From NCBI GenBank assembly GCA_022410635.1, contig JAJVDF010001212.1:69632-133631 (forward strand): DNA of 64,000 nt. Direction: 5' to 3'. The notes below the pieces were generated by a model. The model saw only the letters and a list, made by a program, of their open reading frames with translations. It was not told the DNA's origin and did no database searches. Made by a program: the position numbers and the translations under genes. This document shows, in pieces, positions 11,301-23,300 of the stretch (positions are counted from its first letter, which is position 1; every line of letters starts with the position of its first letter). The DNA comes from Tretioscincus oriximinensis. Taxonomy: Eukaryota; Chordata; Lepidosauria; Squamata; Gymnophthalmidae.

Positions 11301-14300
11301 AGAGCCTTATTCCAGGCGATGTCTAGTTTTTTATTTGCTTTTGTTAAATTCATAAAACTGTACATCTGGAACAAATCTAAGTTACAATTCGACTTCCGGG
11401 CTACACNTCAAAACAATTCTTAAGTGCACACATATAATCTATGATCGGTATTTCTCTGCATTTTTATTCGGAAACAAAGAAAAAATGGAAAAAGAGAAAA
11501 ATGAACAGAAAAAAAGAAATGAGAAAATAATTGTTTTTCCCTCTTCTTCCTTCCTTCTTTCTCTGTACATAGAATCATAGAATCATAGAGTTGGAAGGGA
11601 CCTCCAGGGTCATAGAGTTCCGACCCCCTGCTCGATGCAGGATTCATTAAACCATCCTAGACAGATGACTGTCCAGTCTCTGTTTGAAGACTTCCAGGGA
11701 AGGCGAACTCACCACCCCCTGTGGCAANCTGTTCCACTGGTTTATCACCCTGACTGTTAGGAAGCTTTTTCTGATATCTAATCTAAATTTACTCCCTTGC
11801 AGTTTCATTCCATTGTTTCTAGTCCTTCCACGTGCTAATGAGAACAGTACTGATCCCTCTGCTCTGTGAAAAGCCCTTCAGATATTTGTAGACAGCTATC
11901 AAGTCTCCTCTCAGTCTTCTCTTTTGCAGACTAAACATCCCCAGATCCTTTAACNGTTCCTCATAGGACATGGTTTCCAGACCACTCACCATCCTTGTAA
12001 CTCTCTTTTGTACTTGCTCTAGTTCAAGAAAACACTTGAAGATGCACCTCTTTGGCCCGGCCTCTGGCTGAAAAACCTGCTCTCCCTTTTAGATGTGGCT
12101 GTTTTAATATGTTATTTCTGGGTTTTTATTGATAACTGCCCCGGGACCTTTGGGTATAGGCAGTATAGAAATGTAAACAAACAAATCCACCCAGCTGCAT
12201 TCAATTGGGTTTTTAAGAAGGTAACAAACGGTCACGATGCCTTTTTCGGTTCTGGATATAATCCAGATTAAGACCCGTNTCGAGGGACTCAAAGCGGCTT
12301 GCAAGCTATTTTTGGTCCAAGGCTTAAATCTGTCTTTCCCAGCCCCATTGTGGTGGTACATGAGAGCCAGTTTGGTGTATTGGACTCTTTTCTGGGCGTC
12401 TCCCGGTTCGATTCCCCACTCCTCCACGAAAGCCAGCTGGGTGACCTTGGGCCAGTCACTGTTCTCTAGAACTCTCTCAGCCCTGCCTACTCCACAGGGT
12501 GTCTGTTGTGGAGAAAGCAACAAAAGCTATGTGCACCACCCTATGGTTGGATCCCCTGAAACCTTTGAGTGTAAGGCGGGAAATAAGTAAAAATAAATAA
12601 ATAAAATAAATAATACATACTTATGAATCTAATTGCTTGCTTTTAAACAGCTCACACCTCTCCACGGCAGACACACGAGGCCTCAAACACAGATCTCTCT
12701 GTTGAAATTCCTTTGCGCTTTACCTCTGCACCGCCATGCCTCTCTACAATAACTGCAAAAATCCCCCAATTTTTTAGTCTTTCAGCAAAAAACCTTTAAT
12801 GTTTGCTGACGATAACTTGTTCTTTCCCTCTTCCCCTCTTGTGAACTTTCCCTAAGTTTCTGGTTGTTTCTAATGTCTGGTTTTGCCTTTTTTTTTTGCA
12901 GGAGCTGTTAAATGCAACGCAGCATTCTCTCAAACAGCAGCTTCAGAGTTTGGTGAAAGAGTAAGCATGGATTGTGACCCTGGGGGCGGAGTCAGGTGGA
13001 ATGAAACGGGAACAGCTGTAGGGAGGGATCAGGTGTGACGGGAGCTCAAAGCTCAGGGCAAGGAAATGTTCCACGTTGGTCTGTGGAATTTAGTTCCAGA
13101 AGAGGTGGCGGTAGCTTGAAGAAAGGATTAGATCAATTCATGGAAGCCAAGCTTATCAGTAGCTGCCTAAGAGGAGGCCTGCTGGATGGGGCCATATCGC
13201 ATCTAGCCCAGCCTTCTGTGGATGCAAAAAAGGGTAAGAAAAAGGATCAGAGGCTGGAACATCTCCCTTAATGACAAATGGCGCAGGTGTGCAGAGACGG
13301 TCTTTCAACTGAGAGATCCGTTCTTGAGGCTCAGCATTCTTGAGGAATACGACCTTGAGGCCTAGGAAATATTCCTGAAATGCCATTTGCAGGGAGTCAA
13401 GAACAGGTGAAGATTCTGCCTTCTTCTGCTTGAGATGCCCAGGTGCAATTGTGGGTGTGTGTCTCTGTGTGAGACAGAATGGCAGACTAGATGGGCTCTG
13501 TCCCGAGTCAGCAGGGCTCCTCTTGTGTTCTTATATAGGGATGGGTGCCCTCTACAGGCCACAGCTATAGCCAATTCAGCTATTCGGAAAGTAGATTTGC
13601 AATCTATATTTCAAATAAATTCACGAGTACCACCACTAATCTGGTAGGGAAGATAGACTAGATCTAAACCTCTGTGGGAAAATTAACCTTGTAGGCCCCT
13701 CTGTACACTAAGCCCGGGGTGTAAATGCCAGATCTCTTGTGGGCACCCACCACCCTTGGGGTTTATGCAACACTATGAATGATGATGGTTCTTCCTGGTC
13801 TTTGTGTAGATTCAACCTGTATCTTGTAATAGGGACCTGATCTACATGCTAGTGCAGACTATGGCAGATCCTGAATAGCAGGGCCCTGTCATGGTATATC
13901 CTGGCATGTGGATGGCGATCCCTGTCCAAGTACCTTCTTTTCCTCTTTTCTTCTTTTCTTTTGAGGAGCAGAACAAATGTTGAACTCTCCCATACACCTT
14001 TTGTTACTTCTTCCTCCTTTTTCTCCTCCTTTTTCTCCTTCTTCTTTTTCTCCCTTCTCCTCCCTTCTCCTTTCTCCCTCTCATATCCATGGCAGGTGCA
14101 TACACCTTTTGTTACTTCTTCCTCCTTTTTCTCCTCCTTTTTCTTCTTCTCCTTCTTTTTCTCCCTTCTCCTCCCTTCTCCTCCCTTCTCCNNNNNNNNN
14201 NNNNNNNNNNNNNNNNNNNNNNNNNNNNNNNNNNNNNNNNNNNNNNNNNNNNNNNNNNNNNNNNNNNNNNNNNNNNNNNNNNNNNNNNNNNNNNNNNNNN

Positions 14301-17300
14301 NNNNNNNNNNNNNNNNNNNNNNNNNNNNNNNNNNNNNNNNNNNNNNNNNNNNNNNNNNNNNNNNNNNNNNNNNNNNNNNNNNNNNNNNNNNNNNNNNNNN
14401 NNNNNNNNNNNNNNNNNNNNNNNNNNNNNNNNNNNNNNNNNNNNNNNNNNNNNNNNNNNNNNNNNNNNNNNNNNNNNNNNNNNNNNNNNNNNNNNNNNNN
14501 NNNNNNNNNNNNNNNNNNNNNNNNNNNNNNNNNNNNNNNNNNNNNNNNNNNNNNNNNNNNNNNNNNNNNNNNNNNNNNNNNNNNNNNNNNNNNNNNNNNN
14601 NNNNNNNNNNNNNNNNNNNNNNNNNNNNNNNNNNNNNNNNNNNNNNNNNNNNNNNNNNNNNNNNNNNNNNNNNNNNNNNNNNNNNNNNNNNNNNNNNNNN
14701 NNNNNNNNNNNNNNNNNNNNNNNNNNNNNNNNNNNNNNNNNNNNNNNNNNNNNNNNNNNNNNNNNNNNNNNNNNNNNNNNNNNNNNNNNNNNNNNNNNNN
14801 NNNNNNNNNNNNNNNNNNNNNNNNNNNNNNNNNNNNNNNNNNNTCTTCCTCCTTTTTCTCCTCTTTTTTCTCCTTCTCCTTCTTTTTCTCCCTTCTCCTC
14901 CCTTCTCCCTCTCATATCCATGGCAGGTGCATACACCTTTTGTTACTTCTTCCTCCTTTTTCTCCTTCTCCTTCTTTTTCTCCCTTCTCCTCCCTTCTCC
15001 CTTCTCCCTCTCATATCCATGGCAGGTGCAAAGCTCTCCCTGTGCTCTTAGGTAACATTTCGGTAGCCAACACCGTCTTCAACACACAGACTTTCCTTGG
15101 TCAGTATGTGTTAGATTGAGCCACTGGAAACCAAAATTGCATTAATTGTAATTACCTTCTTTTTTTTTAAATCATTGAGGCTGCTGGGAACTGTAGTCTG
15201 AAGCCCCTGGAGGGCATCGGAGGACATTTCAGCTGTGTGATATACGGTTTTGTTGCAATCTCCTTGTGTCCCTGCTGTGTTTCAGAGACGTGAAGCAATT
15301 CAAAGAGACCCGGAAGGAATTTGAGCGCAGCAGTGAAAATTTATCCAGCGCTTTGCACCATAACGCCGAGGTGCCTCGACGTCGTCAGCATGAAGGAGAG
15401 GAAGCCATGGTGTCCCTTATGTCTGCTCACAGCACCTTCCGTGCACGGACCCTAGACTACGTCCTTCAGGTGGGTCCGAACTAGCAGCAAAACCTGAGAC
15501 GGTTTGTGTACAAAGGTGCAAGAATTATGGCTGGACCTTGTTCTGGTTCATATGCTGGAAGGAAAACGTAAGAACATCAGAGGAACCCTGTTGAATGAGG
15601 CCAGAGCCCATCTAGTCCAGCCTCCTGATTATCTCTTTTAAATCTTCTCCGACGCATCTTCAGTCCTAAAATGTGGGCTCAGTTTGTTTTTGTTTCTGGA
15701 TTAAATCCCACTTCTTCTGGACTGAAGAGCAGGTCCTGTCCAGACGTCATTCCAGGACATATTTTGAAATGGAGGGTTGTCACAAGAACATCAGAGCGAC
15801 AGAGGAGCCCTGCGGAATGGGGCTGAAGCCCATCTGGTCCAGGCTTCTGTCTCACACAGTAATCCACCCACTGCACCTGGCCAGTCTGAAGCAGAAGAAG
15901 GCAAAACCATCCCTTGTTCTCAACTCTTGGAATAGGGACTTGCTTAGAAAGGGGCCTGCCATAGTCAACACTGGCATATGGATGAACCAAATGGCGCCTG
16001 CCATAGTCTACACTGGCCCACCAGTTGCACATGGGCATTTCAAGCAGAATGAAGCCAAACTCTCACCTGTTCTCAATTCTTAGAGTAGGAACTTGCCAGC
16101 TACATGCTAGTTTAGACTATGGCAGGCCCGGAATGGGGCCTGCCATAGTCAACACTGGCATGTGGATGAGCCAAATGGGNCCTGCCATAGTCTACACTGG
16201 CCCACGTGTTTCACCTGGGCAGTCTCACCTGTTCTCCACTCCCTGCAAATGCTGCTTCAGGAATTCTGCTGGTTGCTCCATCCTAGGGACAGTATCAGGA
16301 AATCCATCCTATTAGCTATTTATACCCTTGGCTTCCATTAACTTGTCTAATCCTGTCTTAAAGCTATCCAGGCTGCTATCTACTAGCTCTTCTTCTGGAA
16401 GTCAATTCCACGTCCAATGAACCCACTGCATGAAAAAATACTTTCCCTTGTCTGTCCAAACTCTTCCTCCTACCAGTTTTCTCCATTCACCTTATCCGTT
16501 CTATGCATTATTTTATAACCTTCAAATTCCCTGTTAAATGCCGTCTTTCAAAGCTGAAGCGGCCCAGATGTTTCATCCCATCCCCTTGGTCATTCTTGTT
16601 GCCCTTTTCTGCACCTGCTAAGAATGACGTGTTATTGGCAACACATCTTTATTCCAGGCTTCAATCTGGAATAAGGTCCAGTGCAGACAGGACCTTTGCC
16701 TTGCGTGTAACAAATTGTTCCTCTCTCTTGATTTTCAGATCAATGTGATCCAGTCGAAGAAAAAGTTTGAGATTCTGAAATTCGTGAGTAGTGTTTTAAA
16801 TTCATGCCTGGGAGTGCTGCCATAGCCTACACGAGCATGCACATAGCGGGGCCTTACTCCAAAATACGTCTCAAGTTGGTTCTGACATTTGGCATTGGTC
16901 TTTATGGACCAGCAACAGGGCTCAGAGGTGCTATGGGCTGCCTGGCCACCACCCAACATGGGGAGGGCAGCCGATGAAGGGGGCAGAACCACGAAGGAAG
17001 GGGAAGGGGGCCACAGCTGCACTGAACATAAGAACACAAGAGGAGCTGAGTCAGGCCACAGCCCACCTAGTCCAGCATTTTGTCCCACCCAGTAGCCCAT
17101 CAGTTGCCTTCGGAGAGCCTCCCCTGTTGTTCTCTCCCTGCAAATGGTGTTTTGGGAGTACTTCCTGTTTTCCCATCCCAATAGCCATGATTAGAGGCTG
17201 GCTGGCTAGACGGTCAGACAAATGTGTCTAGAGACTAAGAAGAAAAAGGGAGGCAGTGTGGACTTTTCTAGGCAACTCTACTTAGGCAGGTCTTCTAAGA

Positions 17301-20300
17301 AGAGGGTCTCGTTACTCCATAGAGACTAACAAGCCAAAGGGAGGCAGCAGGAGCATTTATAGACAAGTCTAACTTTTAGATGGATGGATAGATGATGGGT
17401 GGATGATAGAGAGATGGGCAGACAGACAGATGGATGATAGGCAGACAGATAGATAAAAAGACGGATGGATGGATAGATAGGTCTTCCATGAAAAGGGTCT
17501 CGCAGCACCTTAGAAACTACCAAGCAAAAGGGAGGCAGAAGAANCTTTTGCAGATGCTCTACCTAGGATGGCCCCTGGGTTGTCTGTCTTTTGACTCCTT
17601 TGCCGGCTGCCCTATTTGCAAGATGGGCACCAACTAACCCTGTGCCCTGGTCTCTTGAGAAGACCAGCAGTTTTCCTGAGCCTGTGGGCAATAGCCATGC
17701 CCCAACTCCACATGAGAGGGGCATAATGCTCCCCCCACCATGAAAGCTTCAACCCTCACCCATCTTCCCCCCTGTTCTCCTCTTGGCCAAAGCCGTGTTT
17801 TACATGCCTGATGCCCTGTGCGGCCAANTATTTTACGCTCCCCTCTTCTTTAAAAATACATATATATATATTCCATTTGTTTTTACTGCCAAGCGGGTGC
17901 CTTCAGGAGCATATCCTGGTTGCCAGAACCTCCTAGTGGTGCTGCTGTGAATTTTTTTTTTTAAATTTTAATCTTTTTTAACTGCTGGGCACCTGCCTTC
18001 AGGAGCTGACCCTGGTTACCAGAGCCTCCTAGCACCACTGCAGTGAATTGGAAAAAAGTCTTTGTTCTTTTTTACTGGGGGTAGGGATGGGGATGCCATT
18101 CTCTCCCACAAATACTGCCACTCTGTGCAGTTGCAGTGGTTGCTCCCCTTTAAAATACGGGCCTGCTTGTTGCTCAGCACCTTCCGTCTTCAGGAATCCT
18201 GCAGACTTGAGATTTGTACCCCGAAACATTTATCGGCTGCTGCATCAGTGGGGACTACAAGAGAGCAGAGGTGTGTGTGTGTTTGAGAGAGAGAGACAGA
18301 GGGAGGGGGGGAATGAGAGGGGGGAGAGGAGGAAAGGGGGAGAGAAGGCGGAAGAGAGAGAGAAAGAGAGAAGAAATTCACTCTCCCACCCACCACGTAC
18401 CTTATATAAGAACATAAGAACATAAGAACATAAGAAGAGCCACACTGGATCAGGCCACAGCCCATCAAGTCCAGCATTCTGTGTCACACAGAGGCCGACC
18501 AGATGCACCTTGGCAGTCCGAACAGAGGAAAGCAAAATATGCTGCTCCTGTTCGTGACTCCCTGCAAATGGTATCTCAGGAGTCCTGCCTGTTGCTCCAT
18601 CCCAGAGGCAACATCCAGATATCCCTCCTAGTATCCATTTATACCTTTAGTGTCCATAAACCTGTCTAGTCCTGTCTTGAAACTATCCAAGCTGTTAGCT
18701 ACCACTACCTCTTCAGGAAGTAAATTCCACAGGCCGATGACCCTCTGGGTGAAAAAATACTTTCCTTTGTCTGTTCTCACTTTTCTACCCAACAGTTTTA
18801 AGGAGGGCCCTCTGGTCCTTGTGTTGTGTGATAGAGAAAACATTTTTTCTCTATTCACCCTGTCGATCCCATGCATGATTTTGTACACTTCAATCAGATC
18901 ACCCCTCAAACGTCTCCTTTCAAGGCTGAAGAGGCCCAGACGTTGCAGCCTTGCTTCGTAAGGGAGGTGCTCCAGACCCTTGATCATTTTTGTTGCCCTT
19001 TTCTGCACCTTCTCCAGTTCCAAAATATCCCTCTTGGGATGTGGTGACCAAAACTGAACCTCGAAACTCACATGTGGCCAAAAGAGGCAAAACAACATTT
19101 GCTGACTTGTTTTCGATTCCTTTCCTAATTATCCCCAACATGGAATTTGCCTTTTTTGCTGCTGCTGCACACTGGGTNGACATTTTCATTGAATTGTCCA
19201 CTAACACCCCAAGATCCTTTTCTTGCNCGGTCACAGAAAGCTTGGTTCCCATCAGGTGGTAGGAGTATTTTGGGTTCTTGGCCCCAATATGCATGACCTT
19301 GCACTTGCTTAAGTTGAAGTGCATTTGCCACTTTGATGCCCACTCACCCAATTTCAATAAATCACTCTGGAGCGCCTTGGAATCACTTTCAGTTTTCACT
19401 ACCCTGAACAGTTTAGTGTCGTCAGCAAACTTGGCTACTTCACTATTTACCTCGGCATCCAGATCATTTATAAATATATTGAAAAGCAAGGGTCCCAGTA
19501 CAGATCCCTGGGGTACCCCACTTCTTACCTCTTTCCACTCNGAGAACTGTCCATTTAATACTACCCTCTGTTTTCTATCTTTTAGCCAGTTTCCATATAT
19601 ATTTGTACCTCCTGCCTGGACTGGGCACTTGGGTGCTGGTTTTGTGTTTCCGTCGTCCCATAATGGCGCATTCCTTTTGCAGACCAGCTGTGCAGCCCTG
19701 AGGGAGCCTGCGCAATATTTGCTTGGATTGAGTTTGGTAACAGTCCTTAGGTTGGAGGCTGTGGGGCCTCTTGCGACACTTCTGAAATCCCTTCTGCGAC
19801 TGGATGTTTTTGGCACGTCCCTTGGCCTGCCTTTGAGGCCTCTTCTGGGTGTCCTGGTTGGACCCTGGGGGTGGAGACAGAGAGAGAGATAAGAGTGTTT
19901 GATTCTTCGAGCCTGAGGTCAAGCCTTTCCCTGTCACCTGGAGCCCAAGCGTGTAGCCTGTTTGTCCGGTCTCAGCTTCAGGTCTTTCTGGCCGGAAAAT
20001 GTCGCTTCACGGCCATTTCCGATTGTCCCCAATCTTTCGGATCATCCCTATGGGCTTCCTTGCGGCTCTTTGCTGATCCAGGTGTTTTATGACCATTCCA
20101 GATGTTGGCCCTCATGGACGCTCAGTCTTTCTACCTGGAGCAGGGGTTCCAGATGGCAAAACAGCTGGAGCAATACCGCAAGAACCTGGCAGTCGAGGTG
20201 AGAAGAGGAAGCCGGGAGGGTGGGGTATTTGGTTATGAATTTGCATTTCTATATTTATTCTTGCATTTATATTCTNCCTTATGCCCAAAGGTCTCAGGGC

Positions 20301-23300
20301 GGATGACAATTAAAAAGNCCACAAAAAGATTAAAATAGAACAATTAAAAATAGAGCAGGGCCTCGGCTGAAGAAGAAGAGCTCAGTTCTTACACCCCGCT
20401 TTTTCTCACTTTTCAAAGGGACTCAAAGTGGCTTATAAGTGTATTTTTGCCCAAAGGCTGACATTCTCTCTTCCCCACCAGGCTGTGGTGGTTCCCATGT
20501 ATCTACTTGCAGTCAGTTGCAATTTCTTGCAATTTATGCTTTCAAATAGCTGGGTTGGCTAGAGCTACAGGCTAGTGGAAGGTGCTCATCCNTCCCCACG
20601 TCCCACACAGGGCCTCCAAACCCCATCTCCCAGGTGAGAGACAGATTCCTAAGCAGTTAAGGCGAAGGTGAACACGTGTGCCTTCACCAGGTGTTNGAAC
20701 ATGTACAGGGTAGGTGTCTGAAGCACCTCAGAGGGAAGAGGATTCCACCACCGAGAAGGCCTGGCCTCGTATTCACAGCCCTTTAACAAGTGATGGAGGT
20801 GGGACTTTCAGGAGAACCTCATCGGAAGTTCTTAGGGTGCCGGCATGCGCTATACTGCCCTATAGTATCGGCTACAGCAGCGATGGCTAACCTGTGACAC
20901 ATGTGTCAAAGGTGACACGCCAAGACATTTTGGGTGCCACACCGCCGCCCTGATTAAACTAAAATTAAAAATTGTTTATTTATTTATGAAAAAGAAAACA
21001 GATTGGTGCATGTGAGAGATTCTCAGCGTTAAAATAATATTAAAACCAGTAAAAGAAACTGATGCCAGATGGAAGTTCGTAGCGCTTCCTTGGGCATGAA
21101 GTGTATGAAATGCCTTCAGCTGAAGATTTAGCAAATGAAATTCAGCAGCAAATAAGTCACAATTATTTGTTTTTGCTTCTTTAATAGGTGCCTCAAAAAT
21201 ACATCTTTTTTTTACTAGACTTGAGCTACAAATAGCGCAAAATTATGGATATTTCTATATGTGACACAGCACCCAAGCTCAGCTTAGGTTTTTTATGGAA
21301 TTTGGCAGCCTTGGTTCAAAAGGTTTGCCGTCACTGGGCTATAGGGCCAGTATGGAGAGCGCCGAGTGCCCTCTACTAGCCTCAGCTCCAGCCAACTCAG
21401 CTATTTGAAAGCAAGAAACTGAGATGAGATAAATGGGGACCATCTCAGCGTGGTGGGGAAGATAGAATGTAAGCATTTGGGTGAAAATTAAGCTTCTCCT
21501 TCAACTTCGCCCTTCTCATTCTCCTCCTTCTTCTGTATCTGAAGGTCTCAGGGCANTTAACAGTAAAAACTGAATCAACNTACTAAAACAACATTGCCGT
21601 ATNCTTCAGCCANAGGGCAGGTTAAAGAGGTGCGTCTTCAAGTGTTTTTTAATGTACACAGAGATGGTGATTGATCCACCTCAAGGGGGAGAAGGGTGGT
21701 ACATAAGAACCCACGAGGAGCCCTGATGAATGGGGCCGGAGCCCATCCAGTCCAGCNTTCTGTCTCACCCAGAGGCCCACCAATTGCACCTGGGCAGCCT
21801 GGAACAGAAGAAGGCAAAACCTTCACCTGTTCTCAACGCCAGTGGCATTTCATGATGGTACAATCAGGAGGGCCTGCAGAGAACTTCAGGTCTTGAGACA
21901 TGAGCAGATTGATGGGGGAAATATTAGATATTTTGTAGCCTATAATTTAGCACCTTATAGGTTAGAGTTAATACCTTCAATTGGTCTCGGAACAAACTGG
22001 CCGCCAGTGCAGCTCTTCCAAGTCAGGCCTAGCGTGCGTCTGGCCACTTGTTCCAGCCTGCAGTCAGGTCCATAGAGGTTTCTGCCTTCTCTTGGCTGTG
22101 CCTGACAGGAGTGAGGAAGTGGAGGGAGGGGAGTAGAAGAGATAAGCCTGCCAGAGCTGGACAAACAGGACGCAGAGGTGCAGGTTCCACGGCTAGGCAG
22201 GCCGCCAAAATGACGCCACCTTGGGGCTCTGGACTGAGCTTACAAGGTGGGTCGGCATCTCCATTGGGGAGATTTTGGGGGCTGCGTGATTCTTGCATGG
22301 GGATGGATTCTCCCTGTTGCAAAGTGCTGGCTTGACAGAGAGAACTTGGGAAGGTGGGTATCATTTGGGATGTGGGTTGTTGTTTTTGACCCTGACCCCC
22401 TCAGCCTCCCACTTGTGCTCTTTGATATTGCAAAGGAAAGCTTGGGTCATCCTCTTTCTGCTGTAATTGTGCTCAAGCTTCAGCGTCCAGCTTGTCTCCA
22501 GCCGTTTCCTGTGGAGGCCACAGGCATCCCTGCAAAGTGACCCCAGATCTGTGCTTGGGCTGGGCGGGTGGAACGAGCCTCCCTTCCCTGCCCGGCGGTG
22601 GGGCTGGAAAATGTCAGGCTGACATCTCTGGAGGGAAGAGAGTGAGGCGTTCTTGGCTGGTGCTCCAGCGTCCCATCAGCCTTCCGGACGCGTGCAGGGG
22701 AGCCAGCTCAATTCCTTTGCTCCTTTTCAGCTCCATCAGCTGGTCCTGGAATCGGCCCGAGAGAAACGTGACATGGAGCAAAGGCACACGGCGATCAAGC
22801 AGAAGGTGAATCCCTGACAGCCAGGTTGGGAGGGGCATATTGTTGAGGTTCCATGTTCAGGATCTCTGATTCCTTTGGATGAAGGAGGTGGGAAATTGTG
22901 ATCCAAGCTTTGAAACTCACTTAAAGTGTGGAATGTTCAAAGTTTGCCCTGTATGAAAGGTGGAGGAAAGAGAGCTTTGTGCATGGGGCGGAGCTTTGTG
23001 CATGGGGCGGAGCTTTGTGCATGGAGCGGAGCTTTGTGTATCGGGCAGAGCTTTGTGCATGGGGTGGAGCTTTGCATGGGGTGGAGTTTTATACACAGAA
23101 TGGAGCTTTGTGCCCGGGGTGGAGCTTTGTACACGAGATGGAGTTTTAGGCACTGGTGGACCTTCGTAGCATAGAGGGCAGATGTATGTGGTATGGGGAG
23201 ACGTTTTGCCTAAAATGGGTAGAACTTTTGAAGTAGTGTTTGAGCCTGAAATGGCAAAATCGGCCATTAGATGCGGAAGTACTTGGACAAGCACAGAAGA

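Noticed and set aside
12362..12430. tRNA gene suggested by the B box GGTTCGATTCC
   Set aside because: No cloverleaf or acceptor stem can be formed, and the sequence continues into a SINE body and A-rich tail.
13961..15119. Long open frames of up to 380 codons
   Set aside because: Most of each frame is the assembly gap; the rest is a pyrimidine repeat.
22029..22364. 111-codon - strand frame
   Set aside because: It spans a dispersed repeat and intronic sequence with no domain and no splice support.
22917..23294. Repeated spacer-like units resembling a CRISPR array, and overlapping frames
   Set aside because: It is a head-to-tail 19-bp minisatellite with no spacers, in a vertebrate intron.
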